A stretch of 64,000 nt of DNA from Prunella strophiata (taxonomy: Eukaryota; Chordata; Aves; Passeriformes; Prunellidae): assembly GCA_036583965.1 (NCBI GenBank), contig JAZBQD010000030.1:57847551-57911550 (forward strand), in the 5' to 3' direction. Positions 1-12,699 of this stretch are shown here, one piece after another; the first letter of the stretch is position 1, and each line of letters starts with the position of its first letter. The notes below the pieces were generated by a model. It worked only from the letters and a program-made list of their open reading frames with translations, was not told the origin of the DNA and ran no database searches. The position numbers and the translations under genes are program-made.

Positions 1-3000
1 GGAAATCCATTTTCACAGTCATGGGTGGTGACTGGCACTATCCAAGAAAAGGAAGTTTTCAGTCTATTAAGAGGTTTTTATTCTCATGAAGAAAACAGCT
101 GCCGAATAATATCACTGAAACTAACAGCACTGGTGAAGTTTCTAATTGCTTGTTTTCCCACCAGCAAGGTTACCAGCTGCCTAGTTAATGAATATGGAGT
201 TTGTTCTGGATATTGTTTTAAAATGGAGGTGTTTTCACCTAGGATAACATATGCAACTTTTTAAAGTGAAAAATAAGATATGTAAATTAGTGCTTTACCT
301 ATCGAAACCTAGATATGTAGTCATTGGCATACTATCTGAAAACTATAAAGCCATTATGATTTTTTTAATCCCCATAGTGTCTCTTGGATGCAATAAACAA
401 GGATAAAAATAACCCCCATTTTAGAGATGAAAAAGAAGAAAAGCACAAAGTAGACTATAACTTACCTAAACTGACACATCTGATGTGTGGTTACACTGAG
501 AACTATAAAAATCCTAATGGTATGGACCTTTTTACAGATAAAAACTTCTATAGATTGCTTTTCCTAATTTATAAATATGGCATATGAAAATAAATTACAA
601 TATTGCAAAATAAACAAAGTAAGAAAATAAGCAAATATAAATGCTTGATTCGTGCATAGTGCAGATTTTATACAATTTCATTATCATATAAATAGCTCAC
701 ATATATAATCTTTCTTGAGTTAATTCTGATAAATGTTACAGTAAAAATTGAGATTAATTGAGGTTGCTTTGAAAGATTTCCTAGAGTTATATCTGGGGTA
801 CTTTTTAGCCTAGATACATTATGTTCTAAAAAGTTTCAGTATTCTATTAGTTATTTACGATATCTGCTTAGTCATATTTTTATAGACTACTAAACTGTGT
901 AAAATTGCTTTTTTCAGTCTTAACTTTTGATGTTTAGAATTTTTCTTTCTTTTTTTATTTTTTTTTATGAGCTTGAGTCTTTAGAATATACAGAGATCTG
1001 CTAGAAGACTCAATTGCTAACTGTTTTGGAAATGAATACATGGTAGCTGAAAAGAAGCATTAAATCTGCATAAACCTACAAAGGTTCATAGCTAAAATGC
1101 ATTACAAAAAGAAAGTGAAGGACAAACATTATTTGTTGTCATTGAAGGACATTAAGTTTTTGCATAGTCACAAAGGTATCTAGGGATATATTAATTCTTC
1201 CTTTGGATGTTACACATGTAGAAATACTGCATATCTTTTTGTGTTGGCAGAGATTCAAATAAGGCTGTTGAGAGCACGGAAGAGGTTTATCTGGCATGTT
1301 TAATAAAATATGCAGTGAAACACTAGTATCTTGATTTCTTACTGGCTTACACCTGGTACAGGTATTTTTTGTGTTTGAGAACCTAATAAAAATTAGATTT
1401 ATAATATAATCACATCAAGATGTCAGTATTTTATATTCATTTATCATAGATTTACAAAACTGCTATATATGACAAACTATTAAAAGCACACTATGAAAAG
1501 CACATTTCTGTACAAAAGTCTCTAATTTCACAGCTATACCAAACATAGCTTTTCTTCTCAGGACCCCTGAAAAGCTTTGTGTCACACCACTGCATCCTGA
1601 GAGCCTATGAACTGAAGATTTGGGCACCTTCATTTCCATTAATGCACTGTACCTGGTATCATTGTCTTTAAGCTTGCAGTTTAGTATTTGCAAACTTTTC
1701 ACAGAAAGAATCCAATTGAACTTGGATGTCTCTCCTTTTAGTTTTACCCTTTCTTCTCCTGCATACTGACAATTTTTCTTTGACTGTCATCCATGCAGTA
1801 GGGCTAGAAGGCTACAAGCAAACCAGATTTTCCTGTGTGACATTAACCACCCTGCTGCTCTGGTACTCTATCCAAAATGAATGGGCCATTCAGTGGATCT
1901 TCAGTCAGTAATGCCAGGTTCAACAATGCTTGGAAATTAAATTCCCCAGAAAACTTAATAAAATATGAAAAGGATTTATCCCATTTTCAGTGAATAAATG
2001 CCATACTAGTCCCATAGTTAGTGTTATACTATAAAATCACACAATAGCATATTAATGAATTGGGCTACTCTTTGTTGTTACTTTGCACTCTTTAGAATTC
2101 CATAATGCATATCATGCAAGTGTTCCTCTGGGATGAAATAGCAATAAATCTTTAATAAACTATGAACAACATTTCAGTCTGGGAAACAAACATTTTCCTA
2201 AAAAAGTATTACTTGGATATATTATAACAAAAATAAACAAAGGAGGAAATATTATTAAAAGTTTTCCTCTTTTTCCAGATGTGTCTCGTACTGCATGGAA
2301 TTAAACACCAGTAAATCTTTAATGAGGTATGAATGAATATACCAATCACTTGAGAGTTATTGACACATCAATATCCATAGAATAGTATCTTATTAAACTA
2401 TTGCAGTTCCTTTCCTGATAGGCATTATATATTCAGTATCAATAATACATGAGCATTTTTAATTCATTTCTGTTGTTACACCCTGTCCTTACTCCTGCAG
2501 CAACATTATTAAAACTGATTTTATAAATATAATTTTCTCAAGATACATGTGTTAAATGTGACTGGTACTGAAGTGTTGTAAATGTAGCTGGTTTAAAATT
2601 CCTAATTTATTACTGATAAATAATACATGGCTTAACAAACAGAATAGCGTTATACTTAAACTGTTCTTTCTACAGATTGACCCAGAAGGAAGGAGAAAGC
2701 TTTTATTTTACAAGTTTGACCTATATTTGTAAATTACTAATTTGCAAAGATCAAAGAGCTATGCAACTGTGAATGCTGATCTTTTCACTTTGACATCTGG
2801 CTTCTGAGAGTTCTCACTGCAAAACCATCTACACCTTTCTTATGCTTTCACTTGTCAATTGCTGTTACACTGAAGTTGTGGTCCTAATCTGATTCAGAGT
2901 ACAGCAACCCCCTAAAGACAAGGAAAAGATTCTTCTTCCTTGTCTTTCCTTTTTCTTCTGTCTTCACCTGACTGAGTGCCACTTACAATTGTTTTCTACC

Positions 3001-3430
3001 AGACCAAGCACTGAAAGGTTTTGCTGTGACATTGCCCTGCTGTCCTCCCAAGTCAATTGGACAAGCACATAAAGCAGCACTGCTTAGAAATGAGACAGCT
3101 TGTGAACTGCATTTTGTAAATGTAGATTTAAACCACTTGGCAGAATTTAAGGTTCTGCAAAGCAAGGGAAAAGCTGCCTCTATGTTCTGTACTGTTTGAC
3201 TACACCCATGACCAAGTATTTTTTCTTCTTAATTAATTCATATTTTTACTTCATGAATGTCAGATCACTTTGCAGTGATTAATGAATGATATCTTCTGAG
3301 ATCTGTGCCTAACAAGCAAAAAGTAAGTATTATTTCCAGAAATCACTGATAAGGACAGAAAAACTTGGTGCCGTGCTGTGATTAGTTTATTTAATCTCTG
3401 GTAGTTTCTGTCATGGCTGGATCATGTAAA
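1..3430. other. AT-rich non-coding stretch
   Basis: I see no gene or recognisable mobile element here. Open frames are short, at most about 80 codons, and rich in the K, N, I, F and S residues expected of random AT-rich DNA. One 42-bp minus-strand segment near 1,657-1,698 has acceptor-like and donor-like edges, but it is too short to count as an exon. Short T tracts occur near 950-966. Confidence 0.6.
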
Positions 3431-3434
3431 AGAT

Positions 3435-3511
3435 ATCACTATGATTTTTCCAAAAGGATTTTTTTTTCCAAAAATCACTATAATTTTTCCAAAAGGATTT
3501 TTCCAAACTAT
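3435..3511. repeat. 39-bp imperfect tandem duplication
   Basis: Two adjacent copies start at 3,435 and 3,474. Both read ATCACTAT(G/A)A, then a T tract, then TTCCAAAAGG and another T tract. The copies differ by one substitution and by T-tract length. This is a simple local duplication of AT-rich DNA with no sign of function. Confidence 0.8.
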
Positions 3512-3789
3512 TTACTGCCCCTTTACTGATGTATTTTAAGTACAGCACAATAAATAAATATGATCATGTTACTGTTAGCAGCAATTTTGATAATGGTGAC
3601 TTTTAGGCGTTCATCTAGATTCTTTTTAACAGTTGGTTCTCCATTGAGCTCCAAATTTTGAACCTAGGACAGAAAGAATTTGCAAGGGGTGGAAGGCAGT
3701 AGAAGCTCAGATACAAGAGAAAGGACAGTGACCAGAGGCTAGAAGTCCATCTGGAGGTTACTCACTAATGCAGGCTGGAGTACGAACAG

Positions 3790-4429
3790 ATTGAGAGCAA
3801 CCTTGCTGAGAAGGACTTGGGGTACTGGTGAATAAAAAGCTGGACATGACACAACAGTGGAGGGTTCACAGCCCAGAAAGCCAATGCTGTTCTGACCTGC
3901 ATCAAAACCATTGTGGCCTGCAGGATGAGGGAGGGGATTGTCCCCCATTTCTTTGCTCTCTTGAGACCCCCACCTGAAGAATCATGTCCAGGTTTGGAGT
4001 CCTCAGTATAGGAAAGTGGAACTGTTTGATCAGAGGGTTGGAGGCTGAGAGAGATGGAGTGTTCAGCTTGGATAAGAGAAGGCTTCATAGAGATTGTATA
4101 GCAGCCCTTCAGTACTTGAAGTGGGATACATGACAGATGGGGGTAGATTTTAGCAGCATTTGTTGTGATAGGGCAAGGGACAATGGTTTTAATCTAAACC
4201 AGGGTGACTTTCGGACTGTATATGAAATGTTTTACAGTGAGGGTGATGAAATACTGGAACAGATTGCCCAGAGAGATGGTAGATGCCTCAACACTAGAAA
4301 TATTCAAGATTGAGTTGGACGTGACTCTGAGAAATCAGATCTATTTGAAGATGTCCCTGCTAACTGCAGGAGGGTTGGACTAGATGACCTTAAAATTTCC
4401 CTTCCACCACAAACTATTCTATGATTCTG
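3790..4429 (+). mobile_element. CR1 LINE 3' fragment
   Basis: The sequence follows the 3' end of an avian CR1 retrotransposon in order: GAGAAGGACTTGGGGTACTGG, CAGCCCAGAAAGCCAA, a degraded GAGACCCCCACCTG, GTGAGGGTGATGAAATACTGGAACAGATTGCCCAGAGA, and the family-typical end TTCTATGATTCTG at about 4,417-4,429 (consensus by recall). It is 5' truncated, as most CR1 copies are. It holds only the reverse-transcriptase tail and 3' UTR and has no intact frame. The orientation is plus. The upstream limit is approximate. Confidence 0.9.
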
Positions 4430-4711
4430 CAATCTTTATTATGCTTAAAGCTAAAACATAGAATTTGAACAAGCACTACAGAACCTTCAGGTATGGAGTT
4501 AGTAGGGAAGAGCACAAAATATAAAGACAGTTGAAAGTCTCTATCTGTCCCACAATTCTTTAATTGAATTTATTTCTGAAATAAAAGACCACTGGAAAAA
4601 ATCAGCAAAAGCTGTTTTGTTTTTCTATTTTTCAGCCTTCTAAAGATGTCTTATGTTTTCACTGTCCCATAAAGCTTATGCACTCTAAGCCCCAGTGCAC
4701 TACTGTCATGC

Positions 4712-5015
4712 TTCCAGCCAGGACAGGGTTAACTTTTCCAGCCCCAGGATGGGGACAGCCAGGACCCTTGGATTATTCTATAGGACCTCACGTCATGAAC
4801 AGGGCAGGTCTGTTCATGTCTTGTCTGTTTTGCTTGTGTGTGCAGTGGGGTAATGCTTCTCATTTTATTGCTGTTTCTAGTGAATTGGTTTTTTACCCAA
4901 ACCAGCAAATTTTACCTTTTTGTGTCTCAAATTCTCCTCTCCATTCTGTACCAGGGGAGGAGGGGAGGAAGTGAGCAAGCAGATCATGGTCTGGGGTGTT
5001 TAAGTGAGAATACTA
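4712..5015 (+). mobile_element. ERVL-type LTR fragment, plus orientation
   Basis: Landmarks of an avian ERVL-family LTR appear in order: GCCAGGACAGGGTTAACTTTT, CCAGCCCCAGGATGGGGACA, a GACCTCACGTCATG block, then near the 3' side ATTCTCCTCTCCATTCTGTACCAGGGGAGGAGGGG followed by AGTGAGCAAGCAG. The middle, where the promoter would lie, is degraded. No internal retroviral region adjoins it, so it is a solo or broken LTR. The family name is from memory; the order of landmarks is what the sequence shows. Confidence 0.65.
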
Positions 5016-5429
5016 AATTGGGAAATACCATTTCTAAATCACAACAATTACATAAAAATACTTTTCAAGTCACTGTGCTGGGCATGTGTCATGAATCTTC
5101 CATGATGAAATTGCATTCAGATCTGATAAGGAAGGCAACTTCTCTAGTACTAACAGGGTAGGTATAAAATTGCTATCAAAGAGTTGGTACTCTGAAGAGC
5201 ACATGTCAATCAAAAGACTGGTTGTGGCCTGTGTAGCATTCTCTTCAGTGTGCAATAAGATGCTCTTTTTTCCAGATTTTAAGATCTCTGAAAATTCTTC
5301 TGTCACAGGCAGATCAGAAGCTGAGCTTGATTAGTAGTGTATTTTGTTGAATCCAGCTCTTAAAAACAAAGCAAAAAAATAAACACCAAAAACCCCCTAG
5401 AAAAAAAAATATAAATCTTCACCTAGAAG

Positions 5430-6135
5430 TTTGTAGAGTTATGCACCTCTGAGCTCTCAAGGCCACTGCCCTACTCTGGGTGCTGGTACAGCCCTGATCA
5501 GACGTACGTGCAAACACAGGAGTCCAGAGCTCTGCGGGAGCTGATCAGGACCCCCTGGCTCTCAGGCCACACACCCACACAGCAAAAGAGAGAGAAATTT
5601 AGTATTATGAGGAGATAGGATGACTGCACTGATCAGGCTCAAGCCTCACAAATGTACCAACCAGAAATCTGCTTGCCATAACCAGCCCTTTCCATCCCCT
5701 TATCCGCTTTCCCACTCTTGTTATTTCCAAATTCACCTAGACCTCTGTTTTTTCTTGTTTTTTCCCCATCATGTTTGTGTAATCCTGAATTTTTTGTCTC
5801 CCTGGGTTCCTTAATGTCCCATACACAGTGTATCAAAAGCCACTATGAACAGGTTCTTTGGAGAGTTGCCTCAGATGACTTATTTTGATGGGTTGCATGT
5901 CTGGACTCTGGAAGTGCAGTTTTCCTGGGACAGCCCAGGATGGGGCCTGGCCAGCATATCCCTTTTCCTCAGTCCGTGATTTTGATTCCTTCCACCTTTT
6001 GTTGTGCCACATATCATTATGTTCCTCTGGATTTGTGGGATTGTGTGGGACAGTTACTGGTGGGACAGTATTTGTCATCCTCCAGGTGCCATTGTCTCCC
6101 AGATCTTCTTTCTGGATGTGTGGATGTGCTTTTTA
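5430..6135. mobile_element. GC-richer block, probable degraded LTR
   Basis: This stretch is clearly richer in G+C than its flanks and has the unpatterned texture of an old LTR. Examples are CAGGACCCCCTGGCTCTCAGG near 5,548, and GGGACAGCCCAGGATGGGG near 5,928. It has no frame above about 95 codons in any reading, and overlapping frames on both strands are equally open, which argues against a gene. It could also be unique GC-rich DNA. I could not assign a family or orientation with confidence. Confidence 0.35.
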
Positions 6136-6139
6136 TCAC

Positions 6140-8260
6140 ATAACACAAAAAATGGTAGCTAAACCATAGTAAGAAATATCTTTGTCTATAAATGGAAAAC
6201 AGAAAAGTTAGAGACATAGAAATGTTGTAGAAATCATTAAAGACCTTGGACTTCAGAGAGGACTAAGTTGACAGAGAGTCTATTGTCCTGTTACACTAGA
6301 CATTTTTGTCTCTAACAGGATTTATTTCTACCACTTGCCTCCCAAATCTCAAATATTATCACTTCTGAAGTTATCTCAAGCTCCATTTTCACTTTTTGTA
6401 AAAATAATTTTTTAGTATGCTTAGTTAGAGATGAGAATATTTAGTTCTACTGTCTTTCTTCATTAAAAAAGAAAAAAAAAAAGGTTTGGGTTTCTTTTTT
6501 ATGACTGCTCCAAGCTATGATCTCTGCAGAAGGAGTGAAATGGTGTTTGATATATATGCCCTCAACACAATCCAGAGTAAAAGAGCATATTTCAGTAAAT
6601 TTGGTGCATGTTTACTTGCAAGTATATATTAAAATGAACATCATGATTCCAAATGAGAAACTTTCTAAAGAATATACACTTAAAATTTTTATTATTCTGT
6701 GAACAACTACAGTGTCTTCTTTTCTTTTTATTATTGTTTGGGGCACAGGTGAGTCAATTGAATTTGATTTTTAGAGCTTCCAGTGACTGATAAAAATTTC
6801 ACATTATATTTACTGCACTTTTTAAAATCAGTTCCAAGCACTGAGCAGTTACTTTTGCATGCTTTTCAACACTTGGCAAAGTCATTTAAGTGTTCATGTG
6901 TAACATAAAGCACCAGCATAAGTTTAAAAGAAATAAGAGGCTGCCTTTCAAGTGTAATAGAATATTTAATAATTAATATTTCTACACTCTCTTTAATGCA
7001 AAACCATAAAATTTTATCAATTAAGCTTCCAAAAACACATGACACTACAAGTTTCTGTAATGCTTTATTTTTATTGAAGTAAAGAAAATGCAGAAAATAA
7101 ATATATAAAATCTAAGACAAAAAATAGTATTGATTTCCCCATGAACTTGGTAGATGCCAGAATAGAAGATGGAGTCCTGCAAAAATATAAGATGGAGAGT
7201 GTTCTTCCTTGAGTACTTATGACATGATGGAAAAGGGGACCATCACAGCTTCTCCCAGTAATGAGGGAAGGTGATATAGTTCATCATAACATTCACTCTT
7301 CAGAATACTCCTATTTGAATTAAGGTTGTTTGCTTTTTAATTTTACACATAGTAAATATTATTATTATCTGAATAATAGACCATAGTAGTGTCTATAATA
7401 AATTTAACACCTCAAACATAAGAAAATTCTTTCTGATTTTTTGTTATGCTCACAATGGACCAAATCCTTAAAAAAAACTCCAGTACAGCTCTTAGTGGAT
7501 CAGAGTTTATGGCCATCTGGAACTGTTGGATTAATGCCATGACACAGAACTGGAATTTTCTGTGACTCTGCACCCCACAGAAACAGAGAAGACAGACCCA
7601 CTCAAACAAAAGAGATGAGGGAAAACCAATCTCCTGGTAGAGGGTATTTAGAGTGGCTCTGATGAAATTCAGGTCCTCTGCCAACACAAGACTGGCTTTT
7701 ATTTAGCAACCTTACATAGGAATATAATAATATTTGAGTAGAACTAAACAATTGAGTATTAGTCTTCATTCCTGTCTCCTTCAGGTTTTCTGTAACATCT
7801 AATGTCTTTTATATACTTCACAACTGCAATCTTAAGCATAGGTTTTCTCATCCATCCTGTTCTAAAATGGCACTATTCAAATAGCAAAACCTTTTCTATT
7901 TTCAAGATAAAATGTGTTCAGATATAGCATTGAATGTTCTAGATTTGTTTTCCTTTCTGGAATATACTGACTTTTTTTTGTCTTTCTCCATGTGATTTCA
8001 TTGATTGGTATTCATATAACACTGTTTTAACAGTTTTTTCTGTCTTATGACAAAAATTCATATGAAAAATTGCTAATTTCCAACATGATCTGTATACAGC
8101 AAGAATAGAATTTTTTCCAGTATCTTTAGGGATTTATTATTATTGTTTGGGGCTTTCTCTAGAAGCCTTCAAACTCTTCTATAAAGTTACTTGAACTTTC
8201 TCCAGATAGAAAACCAGGAGATTTGATGCTAAAAGCAAAAGCTCTGTGATATTTCTAACA
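6140..8260. other. AT-rich non-coding stretch
   Basis: No gene, LTR or LINE was recognised here. The longest frame, on the minus strand at about 7,412-7,687, has random-like composition and no matching splice edges. A-rich and T-rich runs are scattered through it. Confidence 0.55.
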
Positions 8261-8267
8261 GTGGAGG

Positions 8268-8602
8268 TGTGGTGTGTTGCCCCTGGCTGGATGCCAGGTG
8301 CCCACCAAAGCTGCTCCATGACTCCTCTCTTCCAGCTGGACAGAGAGAAAATATAATGAAAGGTTTGTGGCACCAAAATAAGGACACAGAAATATCACTC
8401 ACCAATTACCACGACAGGCAAAATTGACTCAACCTGGGGAAATGAATTTAGCTTATTACCAATCAAATCAGAGTAGGGCAATGAGAAATAAAAACTAAAT
8501 CTTAACTTTCCCCGCACCCCTCCTTTCTTCCCAGGTTCAAAATCATTCTCAATTTTCTCTGCCTCTTAGGGGAGGGGAGGGGAAGGGAGGGGAGGGGAGG
8601 GG
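8268..8602 (-). mobile_element. ERVL-type LTR fragment ending in GGGGA repeat
   Basis: Read on the minus strand, the piece ends at 8,268 with CATCCAGCCAGGGGCAACACACCACA, an ERVL-type LTR 3' terminus. On the plus strand its landmarks are CTGGCTGGATGCCAGGTG, ACTCAACCTGGGGAAAT, and AATCAGAGTAGGGCAATGAGAAATAAAA. The last two recur almost unchanged at 38,780-38,845, so the two are copies of one family. At its high-coordinate end the LTR turns into (GGGGA)n and then unrelated DNA, so the 5' half of the LTR is missing. Confidence 0.8.
8569..8602 (+). repeat. (GGGGA)n microsatellite, G-quadruplex-like
   Basis: About seven GGGG(A) units with one GGGAA variant lie here. They sit at the truncated edge of the LTR fragment, where the sister copy at 38.9 kb has a CAGGGGGAGAAGGAAGGAGGG stretch. 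The repeat has probably expanded from that purine-rich LTR segment. Runs of four G separated by one base can form a stacked quadruplex. Confidence 0.85.
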
Positions 8603-8603
8603 T

Positions 8604-11600
8604 GCACTATTTTGTTGCTTCTTACATCAACATATATGATTGCTATATTATTTTTATTTCTTGACAAAACACAATTTCATTTCTGTTGTAGTACACTCCA
8701 CACAAAAAAAAAAAAATTAAATAAGAACTCCATAGAAAATGAAAGTTACCTAAATATCACTACAATAACTTTAGTCAATATTCTGTATTAGAACATAAAT
8801 TATTGATGTCATTAGGGCAGATATAGAAAACCCTCAATAGTTACTCTCATTTAGTTTTTACAGTCTTCATTCAATTACTGTGCACAGCTAAAATGTTTCC
8901 TATTTCACTTTTTTTTTTTTTTTAGGACATTAAAACTATACTGTCTTTCCATAGTACCAGCCTAACTGGGTTTACAGTTACATTGGTTTATATCAAAAGT
9001 CATTTTCCCCATATGAAAAATCCATAGTAAAAACAAATTATCACTAGAAATAATTTATTTATTCATAAGACATCATATTAGCAATGAAAACCAGATGATT
9101 AGATAGCATATTAACAAACTACCTGATAGGTTTAGTTGGTAAAACCTTGGCCTCACCTGTGTATGGAAACCCAAAAAGTGGGATAATTTAACAGTGATAC
9201 AAAGTTATGGGTTTGACTGTATAGAGTTTTGACAGACAAAACACAATGTATGCTCAAGAGGGGAAAAAATTAAAAATGGAAGAGAAAGACAGGAGTAATT
9301 CAGAGCCTTGCTTTGCCACAATGCAAAAATCTGTCACACTGGGTTCAGGCTCATGTCTGGAGATATAGAGCAGAAGATGCAAGCTGAGTTTGTTTAGTTT
9401 GGATGAAAGGAAGTGAAAACATAAAACCATATGTCTGTCAAAATCTGAACTAGTGAGTATAGATTCACAGTGTAGATAGATGTCAAAAGAGAGACAAAAT
9501 AAACCCTAGAAAAGTCTATTTGTCTTCATTGGTTATTAAAGAAGACTCTGAAGATATGCACTAAGATATACATTTTTTCTTTGTAGACAACTAAAATTCA
9601 GTAAGATGATTCCAGTGAGATACACAGGACTTGAGCAAGTATGTATGTACTGAATATTAATACAGAGATGACAGGTGGGCTTGTGTTTGCAGGTGAGCTT
9701 ACCTAAGCTAAGGCAGACAAAATATCAAAGGCTAGTCCTCCTGAGTATGTCAGGTGAGGGGGGGGTGGGGTCAGGGGGTGCACATATTGTCTACAGGAGA
9801 GTGGGTGGGAAACAAAGATCACCTGGTTGTCATTTATGCATGAGATGAGATTCAATGTTAAGACCTTGCTACAAACCTTAGGAAGAAGATACCCAATTCT
9901 GCATTTTAGCTAAGAGTCTCAACTGATAAACTTTTGGAATATTCTCACAAAAAGGAGGAACAGGGGCCTTTCAAATTGTTGCACCATTTTAATGTGAAGG
10001 ATGACTAGGGCAAGTTGCACACAATGACATACATATGTAATGAAAACAGATGATACTATGTTTGTTGCTCACTTTGTGCATCTCCTGACCCATTCTGCAC
10101 AAAAGCTGACTTGGATCTCCTCTCCCTCAGGGTGCAATGAGGTTCACCAGGACCTGCAATGAAGCACAGATTCTGAGGCTTTTGGCCTGCAGTCTGGGTC
10201 TCAGCTGTTTGAGTAGCAATGATATGAAGCAACATATATTCAGAGAGGCAAACAGACCTTTGGTTGGTTTTAAGACTTTTAAATGAAAAACAGAATGAAA
10301 ACCAGATTGAAACTGGGAAGCATTCAGGCCTTGAAAATATTACTGGACAAAACCAAAGCAGCTGTGAGATCTCTTGGGTGATTTTCTCAAAGCCAACACT
10401 GTCCCCAGCTCTTATTCAGCATTTTATTCTATTCTGTGTTATGTAATGACCGCATAGAATGAGTTTAAATTCATTATCTATTGGATTAACACAAATAATA
10501 CACAAAAAATTAGTGAACCAGACAATGTTGCTGAATGCATTCATTGTAAGCACAATTGGCAGGCAGCTTGCTGTACAATTCTATTTGGTAGCTCAGAGGG
10601 AGAAAGGGGAGAAGCATTAACTCATGCTTTGATCTTTCCTTAGCCCCCAGTTGTGAAAGCCATTCCTGTTAGCTCTGATATTTTGAAGGATTATGTCCTT
10701 CTCTTTTGTCACTTCAAAACTGACTTTCTCCTGGAAGGTTTGGACAAAGATTAGTTCATTGCTAAGAAGAAGTGCATATGTTTTGGGCATGCCACTTGAC
10801 TGCAGGAAAGATCTTGTTCTTGGCTTTTTCTCCCAGTAAAAAGGATCAGGCTCAGCTGAGTGAGCTCCAAGAGCTCTCGTATGACTGCTGTGATTGCCTG
10901 CATTTGATCTTCTGTGGCTATTTTCTTTTGTTAGGTTCCTAGAAACATCAAGGGATTTAAAAGTACCCTAAACCAGATCAGACCATACCATGGATTTTAG
11001 GAATCTTGGCACCATTAAATTGTACAGCTACTCTCTTGCATAGTATGTACTCATACTGTGGTTATACACTTTTTCTGGTTTATTAAACTCCTTTCCAGCT
11101 GGCTTCAAAGCCCAGCCAGTCTTCTGGTGCTTTTGGGATTCCTCTCACCCCCCACACATTCAGAAGTCTGTAAATAGTCTGTGGAGCAATAAGAGCTCTG
11201 ACCTTATGGTCCCCTTTGGACACTAACATAAAATAAATAACCCACTGCAACAGCGGGCTAAGTATTTACGAGTCCTCTGTGGGAGTCATACTCAGCATCG
11301 GGAAGAATATTTCAGTGAAACACTTCAGATTACACATGCTTTGTTTTATTTTCTTTCTAATATTATAAATAGGCAAACTGGTTTTTAAGTTTTTTTTAGG
11401 TTTTTGATTTTTTTTTTTTATAGTTACACAATCACAGTTTAGAAAACACTGAGCTAACTTGAAGAAAGCTAAAGCTGCTCTTGAAACATTCTTTTGGTCT
11501 AAAGTTTAAATATTGCCTCACTTGTATAATCAAATGTCTGTCAGTCAAACCTCTCCCTGCTTTACTTATCTAATTAAAAATACGTCTCTGCTTTTGTTTT

Positions 11601-12580
11601 CACTTTGCCTGCATTAAGCCTCATGTAGTAGTCTGTTTGTTACATTTTCAATAAACATGTCTTATTTCAAGTTGTTCCTTTATTCCCAGCAGCTGTCATA
11701 GTTTTCCTTTTCTTTCAGAATAATATTTGTCTTACTTTAGTGATCTGTTTTATTATTTCCAGTTGGTGTACGTAACTTTATTATCTTCCTATTCCCTCAC
11801 TAGTTTTTTGTTATTTTGACTTCTTCTCCCCAGTTTTTACCTTATGCACTTATATAATTCTTCTGTTACTATGTGCTTTCAGCAGAATTTCTCTTCATTT
11901 TCTTTCCTTATATTTTTCTCCTGTGGGATTTACCTTATTGGTCTTGCCAGGTATTTACATCACCCTCACTGTTTTTCTGCTTTATATATTGGTTTTAATA
12001 TTTATTTTGTCTTGTGTTTTTCCTCATGATAAATCTAATAAAGTCTCAGCTTTTCATATTAAAATACATCTCTGCAGTAATACAAGAAGTTTACAATGAT
12101 GACATGGCATCTAGTACTTCAAGCTCACTGCTCCTTTTCAAACCAAATGGTGACAGTGTTAAAGGCTTCAGAGACAAGAGAGGAAGGTCTCTACCACAAA
12201 AGTGCTGTCTTAGGTACTGATGTTTTTAGGCACACCTGACACCACAGATCTTGCCAAGAGTCACCTTCTTCTGTGTCAGTACATGGGGAAAAGTGACAAG
12301 GTGGGCTACATTCAGGGAGGAGTAGGAGCAGATCTGTGAGAAACTCAGAAATTCTCTCCTTGATAGAAGGTCCTTCTGCAATGTCCTTTCCTGTTGCCCC
12401 TATTGTCTTCCAGTCCTATAAAAATAGAATAGATGCCCCTCTTCATAAACAGTGTGGCAAGCTCTCTGGACATTGTTCTAACTGGAGAAAGAAATGTGTT
12501 CTCATGACTACTGCAGTTAAACCAATCCCATTAGTTAACTGCTAAAGCTCAGTGTGTGGTTCGCTTGTAGAGATATTTAT
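8604..12580. other. Non-coding stretch with homopolymers and one G-rich tract
   Basis: No gene or clear mobile element was recognised. T tracts lie at 8,909-8,923 and 11,408-11,419. A G-rich tract at 9,758-9,778 is listed separately. Open frames are short, and neither strand shows a coding-like exon with good borders. Confidence 0.5.
9758..9778 (+). other. Potential G-quadruplex tract
   Basis: A run of eight G is followed by T, four G, TCA and five G. This satisfies a G3+ with short-loop pattern if the first run is split in two. It lies outside any recognised element. Confidence 0.5.
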
Positions 12581-12582
12581 CA

Positions 12583-12672
12583 TGTATTGGGTCTGGCTCA
12601 GATGGAGTTAATTTTCTCCATAGCTAAAACACAACAATGTGCAACATTTCCCTAACGTGTACAGGAGGGGTG
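12583..12672 (+). mobile_element. ERVL-type LTR 5' end fragment
   Basis: The fragment starts with TGTATTGGGTCTGGCTCAGA and continues GGAGTTAATTTTCTCCATAGC. This is the characteristic 5' start of a common avian ERVL LTR family, with the canonical TG end at 12,583 (by recall). Similarity fades within about 90 bp, just before a T tract. The 3' part and any partner LTR are absent. Confidence 0.7.
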
Positions 12673-12677
12673 CAGTA

Positions 12678-12694
12678 TTTTTTTTTTTTTTTTT
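12678..12694 (+). repeat. Poly-T tract, 17 bp
   Basis: Seventeen T are followed by GTC and a further T run. The tract directly follows the decayed LTR fragment. Confidence 0.9.
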
Positions 12695-12699
12695 GTCTT

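Noticed and set aside
1657..1698. 42-bp minus-strand exon-like segment (acceptor CTTTCTGTGAAAAG, donor ACCAG/GTACAG)
   Set aside because: Too short, isolated by more than 40 kb from the other minus-strand exons, and probably random.
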